Of a stretch of 64,000 nt of DNA, positions 53,893 through 64,000 are shown piece by piece (position 1 is the stretch's first letter; each line of letters opens with the position of its first letter). Under the pieces are notes generated by a model. It made no database searches. It was not told the origin of the DNA and saw only the letters and a list, made by a program, of their open reading frames with translations. Source of the stretch: Trematomus loennbergii (lineage: Eukaryota > Chordata > Actinopteri > Perciformes > Nototheniidae); assembly GCA_012861695.1 (NCBI GenBank), contig JAAOOA010000127.1, positions 19,924,255 to 19,988,254 on the forward strand. Reading direction: 5' to 3'. The position numbers and the translations under genes were made by a program.

Positions 53893-54524
53893 TTAAAGGA
53901 GAGGTGTCATGCTTTTCCGGTTATTACCCGTCCCCTTGTGTGTTATGAAGGTTTTTATGCATGTAAACGGTGTGCAGAGTCAAAACCCTCAAAGTACACC
54001 CTATAGCGAGTAAAACTCCAACACAGAAAATACCTCCCCAAAACGCCTCGTTGGAGATACGTCATTGTCCATTTAATTCTTCCGGGTACGGCATGATGTC
54101 AACCCGTACCCGGAACGAAATGGACCAATCCGTGGAGCAGTTACGTTACGTCCGCGGAGCCGTTACGTTAAGCCCCCGCTGATTGGTCCAAATTGACCAA
54201 TCCACGGACTTCCTCACACACACATCTGTGTGCAGGGAGCAGGGAGCAGGCAGCTCAGCTACTAGGCTTGTTTGAGACGAGCTGCGGCTCGCCTCGAAAG
54301 TAGACGAGAATAGCCGATCGCAGCCGGGGGAGGTCTCAAAAAGCTCGCCTGAAGTCGGACAGCTCGGAGTCGGCTTCTTCCTCTTCTTCTTCTTCTCTCG
54401 GTTTTTTGGCGGATTGCAAACAACTTTAAGGTGCATACCGCCACCTCCGGAGTCGGCTTGACTCGGTTTGCATTTATAAAGAATGCACAAATGTGTTTAA
54501 TCGTTAATGTCAGATATGTACTAA

Positions 54525-55283
54525 TGGCTAATTTCCACTACACGGCCTCGCTCTGCCTCGCTGGGTATGGCTAGGCCTCGTTAGGACTGGCTCACTTTAT
54601 GGCGCATTTCCATTACAGTTTAGGAACTGGGGTAGTATCTATAGTAACGCAGTGTAGGCGGAGCCGTGACGTCATCTTCAATGAGAACCCCAGAAAAACA
54701 ACACAGCCGTTAGCTGTTAGCACTCAGAGCTCACAGCTCCTCATATATGTTCAGAAACTAGACAAAAGTTAAACAAGTACAAACCACAGACTGCCTGTGT
54801 CATGGCGAATACAGTCGCTGCTTTATTTATGTCTGTATAGGCCGTTGTTGTGAGTGTGGACGGTCGGAGCATATACTGCGTTAGCTTAGCCAATCTCCAT
54901 TTAGAAAACACGCATTTTAAAAGGTTTTTCGCCTGCTGTCTGTCTGCAGACTTGTCAAAGCATTAATTCATGGTTTTTACTAACCGGTATCAGTATGTTG
55001 TTACTTCGGCATCATTTTGAAACGTGTATTACAATTAAATCACGGTCAAATATGTCCATCTTGTTGTAGCCCCCTTGTCAGCGATTCACTCTCTAGTTTA
55101 GCATACTCAGCCCGACTCAGCCTCGTTGTCTCTGGCCCTGGACCCACGATTTTATGAGGCCAGAAAAACTGTGAATTAGGACCCGCCGGCCGGTACTAGG
55201 CCAAGTGGAAACGCAACCAAAGACGGGCAGCTGACGTCACAGCCCTCTTAAACCGTGCTCCGCGCTGTAGTGGAAACGCGCCA
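54525..55283 (+). mobile_element. Harbinger-like MITE, copy 3
   Basis: Same element as 23305-24031, flanked by TAA on both sides (54522-54524 and 55284-55286). It is very similar to copy 2, including the extra bases near CGCCTGCTGTCTGTCTGCAG that copy 1 lacks. Confidence 0.85.
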
Positions 55284-55309
55284 TAAGTAAATACATTTGT
55301 TCCTGCTCA

Positions 55310-55400
55310 AGATTAGATTCAACTTTATTGTTATTGCACAGATTACAGGTACTGAGACAACGAAATGCAGTTTAGCTTCTAACCAGGAGTGCATAAAGCA
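55310..55400. repeat. Fragment of a dispersed fish retroelement-like repeat
   Basis: The stretch TTCAACTTTATTGTTATTGC then ACAACGAAATGCAGTTTAGC resembles a repeat tail I remember from many fish genomes, probably a non-LTR element end. This is recollection only. Confidence 0.35.
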
Positions 55401-56473
55401 GTAAAGTGAAAAGTAATGTACACAATCTACAGAATAAAATATAGAATGAATTGAATGATGAAAAAACAGTGAGGGGTATGAATACACTAGATATACACAG
55501 TAGCCTAGCCTAGTATGAACAGTGTGTTGTATGAATATGCTAAGATATATAAAGTATGACAACGGTAAGCAGTGCAAGTATAGTATAAAATATATAGATA
55601 TTAATTTAATGATGATAAACATTGTGGAACAATGATGAAAAATGTGAATGGAAGTGGCGACGTAAAACTGACACAAAACAACAACACACTTTTGCCGAGC
55701 CAATGGAGAGTTTCATCTCCAGCACGGGGTAAAAACCACCAATGAGCGCTCAGCTCGAGATACCAGCGAGTCGTTTCCCATCAAGCATTTCGCTTCCGCA
55801 GCCCGTGGAGAGAAACTGCGCCGCCTCGCCGCACCTCGCTCTCAAGTCTGCGGGCGTCTTTGTCCCGCGAGATTTCAACGTCTCATGTCGGCGAGCCTCC
55901 TGAGCAAGTCGGACAAAATGACTAACCATCATGCAACGCACTAGCAAGACGTTGATCGCAATTGCGCAGGTCTGCGCAGGTCTCGCTTGTCTCAAACAAG
56001 CCTGATTTCTCCTCCCTGGCTGCAGGCTGATAACAGACAGTTGGGATCGCGGCAAAATTCTCTCTGCAGACCCATTCTCACAGCGTTTATCAACCTTTTT
56101 CTTACTCAATATCAAGCCACACTTATTGTTTTTACTTCGGATTTGAGTTTGTGTGTGCTCAGGATGAGTTTGGCTGTGTTTCGCTATGTATCCTAAACAA
56201 GGAAACAACATCTCCACGGAGCTCAGCGCGATTCACAACGTCCCGACCAATCAGAGCACACTGTGCTCACAGGGAGGGTGGGGGCTGGAGCTTTTGGAGC
56301 TACAACGAGCCGTTAAAGGCAGAGAGTGAAATTCAGTGAATACAAGTAGTTTACAGAGATGCTGTATGAGAAACCAATGTGAGTTTGGAAAAATGCACAG
56401 TATAAATCTATTTTAGTAGACCTCAACAATGGAATTATGATCAGTGGAAATGGCCATGACACCTCTCCTTTAA

Positions 56474-57689
56474 AGCTGCAAACTACAATTCAATGCGACC
56501 CATGAGAGATCTGTGCACTTTGACTCCACTACATTTATTTATATATTAGTTATTTTCTAGGTTTGGATTAAATATGTGAAATATAAACAACACTTAAAAA
56601 AGACTGTGGCTACCTGGAGTGACATTCAAAAGCTACCCTGCAGTATAAAAAACTAGCTGCACCTTTACCAACTCTGATAACTGTAACACATGAATGCATC
56701 AGTAATTATAATCAAAACGTTTCATATATTATTCTGAGTGAGATTTTTAATGCAGGACTTTTACTTGTAACAAATAATTCTTACACTCTGGTACTTCTAC
56801 TTTTACAATATCTCAGTACTTCTCCTACCTCTGATAATAATAATAGTAACTTAAACTATAATAAACATCAAAATGTATAGTTGCTTTATATTTGGTATTA
56901 TAAATGAGAATCTATATATTATATAACTATACTAATAATGTCCTGTCATATTTTTCTCCCGAGGAGGATTAGTAACATTCCTATCAGTCAGACTTTGCAA
57001 CTTGATCTCTGCATAATACCCTCTTTGTAAATCAACATCTAGAAAGTTAACTGAAATAAAGTTTATAAGGGTCATTTAAAAAATTGAGAAAACATGTGGT
57101 ATAATTGTATTGAGAGCCCCAGGTGGGCTAAGAGCTGCACTGCTGTCTCCTCCTGGCTGGTCAATCACCTGACTTTTCTTTTCTTTACTGCTCATATACT
57201 CTGTTAGTGGGATTAGATCCACTGAAGACTAAGCAAGCCAGCCAGCAATAAATAAATGAAAGTAACTTTGATTTAGAAAGAGGACATGATTTTTCTCTGG
57301 CTGTGTGATCAGAATGGTAATGTTTGACAGGTACATTTTGTCTTCTGGATATTAAACCCTCTGTAGGAGCCACATTTGAAGTAGTAGTTTCTGTGTTTAT
57401 TACGGGACATGTTTTTGAGTCACTTTAGGTGGTGGGCGTGTCTAAGGATGGTATGTGAACATTATCTCCAGTGGCTGTATAGGAAAATGGCCTCACTATT
57501 GGAGTGCTGGAGTCATTATTTCGCCGCATATTAATGAACAGTGAAAAAGTTTAAAGAATAGTCGGACCGTGGGAACAGGTGCACACAGTGATTACGCACT
57601 CTGACGCGCAGGCATGGGCATGCAACAGCGTTTTCTCCTGTGGATTAAAAAAAATATTTGGATATTTAAATAACGCCAATCAAAGAAAA
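56474..57689. other. AT-rich spacer before the 57690 gene
   Basis: No gene or mobile element recognised. The last 250 bases should hold the promoter of the downstream open frame. GGGCGTGTC at about 57436 is a GC/CACCC-like box. Frame extension upstream of the first ATG (57579-57689) is open but begins without an ATG. Confidence 0.45.
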
Positions 57690-58793
57690 ATGATGCAAGA
57701 CGCCGCATCAAAGGACAGAAGTGGATCTTCTGACGAGGTAAACCCTAAGGACATTGCACCACACATGTTATGTTTAAAGGACAATGATTCCAGACCACAG
57801 AAGTTGTTCAGATTATCATACCGCTCATCTGCAATAATCCAAGCTGAAGCGGATTTAGCAGTCCTTAAAGAACGCATGGCTGCATTGAAGAGGAAACATG
57901 CATTGGAAGCCCAAGAGGAGGAGCTTAGAAAAGAAAAGACAAAACTTGCTTTTGAACTAAAACTGTCTGCACTCAATGCCAAAATTGACATACTGAAAAT
58001 CCACTCGAGGCGTGGATCCAAAGGATCTGTGGAAAAAGTTAACAAACAGAAATCTGAAAAGATAAAGTTTCCTTCTGCCCCAAACTACAACTGTTTTTCT
58101 CTCCAACACAACCATCACTCACAGGATACATGTTCAAGCTTCAAGATAAAAATTAATAATGAGGAAACAAATTCCATAAAGGTGGATGGATCTAGTTTTG
58201 TTTGCCCTGCTGGTCACATAAGCAAAGACTATTGGAGATATTTGAAGTGCAGTGTGTGTCACCAGAAGCAACGGTCAGCTCTTCACATTGAAGATGAGGA
58301 TACAAGCACATCCTTCAACAAAGCACATGTTTCACCTGGACAGTCAGAGACAAGTGTTCATACTGGTGCCGATGGACAGGACAATGGATTCAGCTCTGGC
58401 TGCCCTGTTGTAGTAACCTCTCAGCTTGCAGTGGAACAACAAGAAAAGATGTCCATCAAACATCAAACCCATCAGGATTTACAAGAAAAAACATCAACAG
58501 TGCATTGTGAAAAGCACACAGAGATTGAGGAGCAGGAAATAGATCACAAAGAGGAGACTAGCTCCAAGACATCAGAGCCTCACCAAAGTCATAAACATCA
58601 GACTGAAACACAGGATGAAGAAATGGAATCCGACCTCCAGATAGATGGTGTGAACAGTGATGGAGACACAGAGGAGCCTCTATATGAAGAGGATTTGGAC
58701 GATTTGGATGACAGAGCGAATGGAAAAGGCCCAGAAAAGAATTTCCAACAGGAGATATTTTCTTTATTGCAAATACAAGTGGACCCTGGATGA
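57690..58793 (+). CDS. Uninterrupted gene of unknown function, coiled coil plus acidic tail
   Basis: A 367-codon frame from the paired ATGs at 57690/57693 (the second is an alternative start) to TGA at 58791. I do not recognise the protein. Visible parts: a Ser/Asp-rich start; a strong Lys/Glu/Leu coiled coil at about residues 50-108 (AEADLAVLKERMAALKRKHA and the following KLAFELKLSALNAKIDIL); a basic patch (HSRRGSKG); a possible zinc-binding block VCPAGH...LKCSVCHQKQ; and a long Glu/His/Gln-rich acidic C-terminus (YEEDLDDLDD). The coiled coil resembles the N-terminus of fish BEL/Pao-type Gag proteins, so a retroelement-derived gene is possible, but no protease, reverse transcriptase or LTR is seen. 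The length of open frame with ordinary codon composition argues for a real gene. A downstream AATAAA lies at 59153-59158. It could instead be the last exon of a gene whose earlier exons I missed. Confidence 0.6.
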   Translation: MMQDAASKDRSGSSDEVNPKDIAPHMLCLKDNDSRPQKLFRLSYRSSAIIQAEADLAVLKERMAALKRKHALEAQEEELRKEKTKLAFELKLSALNAKIDILKIHSRRGSKGSVEKVNKQKSEKIKFPSAPNYNCFSLQHNHHSQDTCSSFKIKINNEETNSIKVDGSSFVCPAGHISKDYWRYLKCSVCHQKQRSALHIEDEDTSTSFNKAHVSPGQSETSVHTGADGQDNGFSSGCPVVVTSQLAVEQQEKMSIKHQTHQDLQEKTSTVHCEKHTEIEEQEIDHKEETSSKTSEPHQSHKHQTETQDEEMESDLQIDGVNSDGDTEEPLYEEDLDDLDDRANGKGPEKNFQQEIFSLLQIQVDPG

Positions 58794-59220
58794 AGGGAAG
58801 GACAGACAATGATTGGATTTTGGCCGCTACACCCTCTTTTTGCTCAAACTCATCTATCAGCACTTGATGTGTGTAGACTACATCTAAAGCCCTTGTTCAT
58901 AATATATGTGTTATCTTACATAACATATCCACAGTGCATCAACATTTCACGATACATTTAGTCAAATATATTTGTTTATTTCATTATTTTGACCATGAGA
59001 ACTCTGTTTCAACAACAAATATTGCAACAAATGAGGTAATATGAAAAGATTATTATAGAAGCAGACTGTTGCAGCTCTGTGCATCTCAACTCAATAACAA
59101 ATGTACAAATTACCCTTCATCCTTCATGCTGCTTAAATCAAGCATTGTGGTCAATAAATTAATTTCAACCGAATGGGAGTTGAAAAATAACTTTATTACT
59201 TACAAGGTTTGTGGTAATTC
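58794..59220. other. Convergent 3' region of the 57690 gene and the gliomedin-like gene
   Basis: Contains the plus-strand signal AATAAA at 59153-59158 and the minus-strand signal at 59192-59197. The latter lies only 24 bases after the gliomedin-like stop, so that gene may have a very short 3' UTR. Confidence 0.5.
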
Positions 59221-62200
59221 TTAGGTGTATTTGAGTTTGACCTTGCAGATCTTGACACTGCTGTTGTCCCACATGTACAGAACTTTTTTGTTCGGGTAAT
59301 AAGACAGCATAGCCAGGGTGCCATTAGCTGGCCTCAAATCAAAACTTGCATCCAGAGGACTCTCTCTCATCAAATCAAAGGCATATGTGACTCTTCTGTC
59401 TTTATCATCTGTAAAATATAGCACCCCACATACAATGAAAGCATTGCCTGCTTTAGTTGTAGGGTAGTGAGTGTTAATGACAGACTCCACGGAGAATGTG
59501 TCAGGATTTAACTTTGCAACCATTGTATCATCTTCTGTATCCGCTGCAAAAATGACCCACAGTCCGTTTTCATCCACGGCAAACTTGAAATACGTCTTGG
59601 AGTTGGGGGAAAGATAGTTCAGGTTGTTATATCTGCTGTTTGCCATGGTCAGAGTTTTGGTTCTCTTGGTGTTCAGGTCAAATCTGTGAAATGATAATCA
59701 ATGGTTAGTTAAATAGACCTAAAAAAAGTCAGTATAGGCAAGTTAATAAAAGTATGTATACCACTAAGACTCACTTTATAAGTCTGTTTGTTCCTCCGTT
59801 GTGAAAATAAAATGAGCTCTTGTAAACGACATGACCACAGCCCTGGAAGAACCTCTTGGCATCTATCGTCTTGGTTGTTGTATCCGGTGATGCTGAAATG
59901 TTCCTGTGCTCCACCAGATGTCGACCTGGAGAGGCAGTGTTTTCAAGTTCAAATATACACATTAACTCTGTCTGACTTTTTGGTTTCTTTATAAAATGAA
60001 AGGAAAATCACCTGAAAAATGATCGGCCAGCCAGTATCGATCTTGATCCACCTGGGATGCATCGGACATCCAGGCTCCAAAAGTGCTTTGCATTTTGGTG
60101 GCTTTCTCTGAACATTTAATGTTTCTAATGTTGCACTCTAAATCAAAGACACATATGCCCTTCAATATTTGTTAGAAATGATATACACACTTACATTCAA
60201 ACATTATTTGAAACATGATTTCCATAACTGACCAGTTTTTGTCAATCTTTCATTGTTTTTCACATGTATCCTGTTAATAGTCTGGAGTGGATGTGATGAG
60301 TCTAGAAAAAGGGAAGAACAAAAGAAGAAGAATAATTCATAATTTCATTTGAAGTATTAGAAACTAAAATGAGTAGTTAATATATATAAATATGGGACAC
60401 AAAACACAATCATACCCCTTTCCATGGGTGTATCATTAATGTTTCCAGTGTTGTTGACCCTCTCTAGGTCTACAGATAGTGAGGCTGCAACATGAATGTA
60501 AACACAAATAGATTAACACACAACAATAGTGTAATAGTGCAGAATAATTAATCATACTAAAACCAAGTGTTATTATTCAAAAAGAGTGTTTCCTACCTTT
60601 CAATGATGGCTGTGTAGCATTATTGAGTGCATCACTGTTTTGGTCCGCAGACAGTGGAGCTGTTTAATGAAATAAAACATTATATGTATTGTTTTAAAGT
60701 CACTTGCTTTCCTGTTCATTCAAAACAGAGTGCTCCTTGCCTGTTATTGTCGCCTCTGTAGCATTGACCCTTTTGGTGTCCTTCGATGTGTCGTGGCTGT
60801 CGTTTTGAGGAAGTAATACAGACTCTGAAATTAAAAGTATTGGGTTTATTTTCATTTTGTTAAAGTTAATCTTAACAGTATCCTTGCAGCTCAAAATGGT
60901 TGTTTACCAGCTTCAAAGGTTGTGTCTTGATGTTTCTCAGAGTCAGAAACATCTCTGTTGATCTCAGTTGAATATGGTGTTGGTGATTCTGCAGAAAGAA
61001 AGAGGATATTCAACAAAAAGTAATGGAACAGATGATAAATAAAAGTATGAAACCAAATGTGTGAATGACCAATATTGATACCATTTGATGACAGTTTCTT
61101 ACCACCTTTCATGGGTTTATCAATAATGGTTCCACTGTGTTTAAAGGCATCATTGTTTTGTTCTGCAGAATCCGGAGCTTTTTAAAGAGAAGACACATTC
61201 AATAAAACGATTTAAAGTTATGGTCATTTGTTTTGCTAATTATTCAAACATCATATATCCTACCTGTTAATAATGTCAATGTTGCCTCTGTAGCATTTTC
61301 ACTCTTGATATCCTTCAGTGTGCCATGACCGTTTCCTGGATAAAGTGATACTGACTCTAGAAGATTAAAAAAAGTATTTGTTTATCAATAATGGTTCCCC
61401 TGTTACTAAAGGCATCACTGTGTTGGTCTGCAGAAAGTGGAGCTTATAGAAATAAATGAAATATAAATAAACATCATAAAGTTATGGTCACTAGCTTTGC
61501 TCATAATAAAAACATTGTATACCTCTTAATATTGTTATTGTTGCCTCTGTAGCATGTTCTCTATTGGTATTGTTCAATGTGCCATTACCACCATCCTGAT
61601 TAAGTGATACTGACTCTATACAATTAGTAAAGAAAATAGTGTTTATTTGTTTTTCTTCATATATTCAAAGTTTGTCTTAACAGTCTTCCTTTGTGTCAAC
61701 ATTACTTACCAGTTTCCACTTGTATGTTTTGGAGTTTCTCAGAGTCAGAAACATGTCTGTTGGTTGTTGGATGTGGAGTTGGTGATTCTGCAGGAAGAAA
61801 GATGACATTAAACCAGAAGAGATGGTACTGATATTAAATCGTATTAAAATGTGATGTCTTAATTCCTGAACAGCATATCATCAAGTCCTCAGCTCATAAA
61901 CGTGGCTGTTGTTTATTTCTGTAGAAGATTAAATCCACAGTTTACTCACCATTAACCTGGAACATCCAGTTAATCCATCTCTCAACGCTAGCTAATTTCT
62001 GGTTGTTGTTGTTTTGGGGTGATAATGAAGAGTCTAAAAGATTATACGACAAAGAGATATATTGTGAGTAGTCTACAACTTTTATAAAGTTAAGTGTATA
62101 TTGTGCTCCTCCACCTGTTTGAATAAGCAGCAGCAGATGTGTATTCTGATTCTTACCACTTTTAATGGATGCATCAATAATGGCTTCACTGTTATTGAAG

Positions 62201-63919
62201 GAATCACTGTTTTGGTCTTCAGACAGTGGAGCTGTTGAAGGAAATTAAATATTAAATGAAGTTTTAAAAAGTAATTTTCACCCCTTTTACTCATAATTCA
62301 AAACAGAGTTATTCCTACCTGTTAATAATATAGTTGTTATATATTGTATGTATAAAGGAATGGATTTAAATGATTGTGATAATTTAACATGACCTTTTTT
62401 ATTTTGATTATTTATTTATTCCATGTGTTTATGATTTTGTACCAATACATAAATATCAAATGTTTTGCTGAATTTGTATGTCCTAACACACATTGTTCAC
62501 TTTATGAGTTAAAGTTTAAACTATGTTCTAATATTAAGAAGGTCTGAAGGATTAAAAAGATCTGATACTAACATTTCTATTGAGAAAAATAACAATACTA
62601 GGTCTTAAAATAAATCCTTCCAGCTCACCAGAATCTGTATCCCGAAGTATCTCAGTGTCAGTAACATTAATATCATCTGCGGCTTCATGAGCTCGATGTT
62701 GCGTTGGTAAGACTGTGGAGATTTAATAAGACGGCATGAATAACAGAATGAAGTTAAGACCAAACATTTCATGGAGGAGTCTGAGTATCTCTTACCTGCT
62801 AATAACTTTATTGATGCCTCTGTAACATTTTCTGTGCTGTTTTCAGTCCACGTATCATGTCTGTAGGCTGGACGCGGTGACACTAACTCTGTAGTAAATA
62901 AAACAGAATTTAGATGACGATATGTTTTTTAGATAAATAAAATACTAAACAAATATTTTGAGTGGTCTAAATCGTTTTTTGAGTGATCTAAATCGAAATG
63001 TGAATTGGTGAATACTGAGATCAAACATAGTCTATATAATATGAACGTTTCTTACCACTTTTCATTGGGATGTCCGTAATGTTTCCACTGCCATTGAAGG
63101 CGCCACTGTGTTGGTCTGCAGAAAGTGGAGCTTATAGAAATAAATGAAACATAAATAAACATCATAAAGTGATGGTCACTAGCTTTGCTCATAATAAAAA
63201 CATTGTATACCTCTTAATATTGTTATTGTTGCCTCTGTAGCATGTTCTCTATTGGTATTGTTCAATGTGCCATTACCACCATCCTGATTAAGTGATACTG
63301 ACTCTATACAATTAGTAAAGAAAATAGTGTTTATTTGTTTTTCTTCATATATTCAAAGTTTGTCTTAACAGTCTTCCTTTGTGTCAACATTACTTACCAG
63401 TTTCCACTTGTATGTTTTGGAGTTTCTCAGAGTCAGAAACATGTCTGTTGGTTGTTGGATGTGGAGTTGGTGATTCTGCAGGAAGAAAGATGACATTAAA
63501 CCAGAAGAGATGGTACTGATATTAAATCGTATTAAAATGTGATGTCTTAATTCCTGAACAGCATATCATCAAGTCCTCAGCTCATAAACGTGGCTGTTGT
63601 TTATTTCTGTAGAAGATTAAATCCACAGTTTACTCACCATTAACCTGAAACATCCAGTTAATCCATCTCTCAACGCTAGTTAATTTCTGGTTGTTGTTGT
63701 TTTGGGGTGATAATGAAGAGTCTAAAAGATTATACGACAAAGAGATATATTGTGAGTAGTCTACAACTTTTATAAAGTTAAGTGTATATTGTGCTCCTCC
63801 ACCTGTTTGAATAAGCAGCAGCAGATGTGTATTCTGATTCTTACCACTTTTAATGGATGTATCAATAATGGCTCCACTGTTATTGAAGGAACCGCTGTTT
63901 TGGTCTTCAGACAGTGGAG
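59221..63919 (-). CDS. gldn: Gliomedin-like olfactomedin-domain protein, 3' part, 21 exons in window
   Basis: The last exons (60012-60137, 59775-59925, 59221-59683) encode an olfactomedin domain: [101 protein letters not shown]. The pattern fits gliomedin best among the family from memory. Gliomedin is a glial adhesion protein that clusters nodal sodium channels. Upstream are 18 small exons of 63-93 bases, every one a multiple of three and bounded by phase-1 introns: 63845-63919, 63638-63721, 63398-63475, 63211-63303, 63056-63130, 62796-62888, 62629-62712, 62157-62231, 61950-62033, 61710-61787, 61523-61615, 61264-61356, 61103-61177, 60908-60988, 60741-60824, 60597-60659, 60416-60484, 60233-60301. 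They encode a Ser/Thr/Asn-rich stalk with many NxS/T sites. The exon at 60741 uses a GC donor. The 5' end (membrane anchor, collagen repeats if present) is outside the window. Confidence 0.72.
61381..61442 (-). pseudogene. Decayed A-type mini-exon of the gliomedin-like gene
   Basis: The frame reads [20 protein letters not shown], matching the A-type stalk exons, but after DK the expected PMKGG and GTAAGA donor are missing. Instead the sequence runs into the polypyrimidine tract of the next exon. A deletion appears to have removed the exon end and most of the following intron. Because neighbouring exons are phase-symmetric, skipping it keeps the frame. Confidence 0.7.
61424..62311. repeat. Tandem segmental duplication, copy 1
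   Basis: This 888-base stretch recurs almost unchanged at 63112-64000, offset by 1688 bases. It holds four exons of the gliomedin-like gene (61523, 61710, 61950 and 62157) with their introns. Only scattered substitutions are visible between copies. Confidence 0.93.
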
Positions 63920-64000
63920 CTGTTGAAGGGAATTAAATATTAAATGAAGTTTAAAAAAAGTAATTTTCACCCCTTTTACTCATAATTCAAAACAGAGTTA
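63112..64000. repeat. Tandem segmental duplication, copy 2 (runs off window)
   Basis: Second copy of 61424-62311, with the matching exons at 63211, 63398, 63638 and 63845. Similarity continues to the last base, so the duplicated unit extends beyond the window. Coding differences are few; for example the A-type exon changes [13 protein letters not shown] to [13 protein letters not shown]. Confidence 0.93.

Larger units (their letters stand above)
54264..56003. mobile_element. MITE with AGGCTTGTTTGAGAC ends, middle layer
   Basis: Inverted termini AGGCTTGTTTGAGACGAG and (reverse) AGGCTTGTTTGAGACAAG lie 1.7 kb apart. The subterminal GC-rich flanks (54280-54460 and 55740-55980) carry CpG-rich sequence. 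Between them sit Harbinger-like copy 3 and a further repeat fragment. The superfamily is unknown. Confidence 0.65.
53893..56473. mobile_element. TTAA-target element hosting two nested layers
   Basis: Inverted ends TTAAAGGAGAGGTGTCATGC and, on the other strand, TTTAAAGGAGAGGTGTCATG share TTAA borders, the Kolobok/piggyBac target. Inside is a second element (54264-56003), which itself contains Harbinger-like copy 3 and a retroelement-like fragment. No transposase of its own is recognised. Confidence 0.75.

Noticed and set aside
55248..55703. 151-codon minus-strand frame rich in Ile/Tyr/His
   Set aside because: Lies inside nested transposon and retroelement-like sequence; composition reflects AT-rich repeats and no domain is visible.

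Overview
The window is nuclear DNA from a ray-finned (teleost) fish. Genes are split into vertebrate exons with GT-AG introns. The recognisable proteins are vertebrate (Fibin, TMEM178B, Spi-1/PU.1, PRC1, UBAP1L, CLPX, an olfactomedin-domain gliomedin-like protein). Intergenic and intronic space is full of fish-type DNA transposon debris (hAT, PIF/Harbinger, TTAA-target and THAP-related elements) and a tRNA-derived SINE. There is no bacterial or organellar gene organisation.

Layout. 1-10958 has no gene I can identify; it holds a 26-bp minisatellite and AT-rich non-coding DNA. 11036-11665 (+) is the single-exon fibin gene, preceded by a uORF whose stop overlaps its start. 16192-17708 (-) is tmem178b in four coding exons, with an apparent one-base frameshift in the last. 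19368-21645 (+) is a five-exon spi1 (PU.1) gene with an ETS-IRF composite motif just upstream. 22760-28745 is a transposon island with a Harbinger element (HARBI1-like fragment) and other elements nested in one another. 28926-35768 (+) is prc1 in 14 coding exons, with NF-Y/CHR-type cell-cycle promoter motifs and several transposons in its introns. ubap1l (36305-38953, -) lies tail to tail with it. clpx (41037-52936, -, 14 coding exons, 624 aa) follows, with intron 11 and intron 6 swollen by nested elements. 53893-56473 is a multi-layer nested transposon. 57690-58793 (+) is an uninterrupted reading frame of unknown function. 59221-64000 (-) is the 3' part of a gliomedin-like gene: a three-exon olfactomedin domain preceded by a long array of small in-frame Ser/Thr/Asn-rich exons that is still duplicating.

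Functional links are loose. ubap1l and clpx are neighbours on human chromosome 15 too, where PRC1 and GLDN also lie, so the right half looks like ancestral linkage. spi1 and fibin both map to human 11p. The proteins work in different systems: mitochondrial proteolysis (CLPX), cytokinesis (PRC1), ESCRT/ubiquitin (UBAP1L), myeloid transcription (PU.1), secreted developmental signalling (Fibin) and cell-surface adhesion (gliomedin-like).

The most unusual points are the symmetric-phase mini-exon array with its roughly 1.69-kb tandem duplication, a hAT insertion whose target-site duplication is exactly the first eight bases of a prc1 intron, the unknown intronless gene, and two places where a single missing G breaks an otherwise conserved gene. 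All family identifications come from recalled protein sequences read against the translations; no database search was run.
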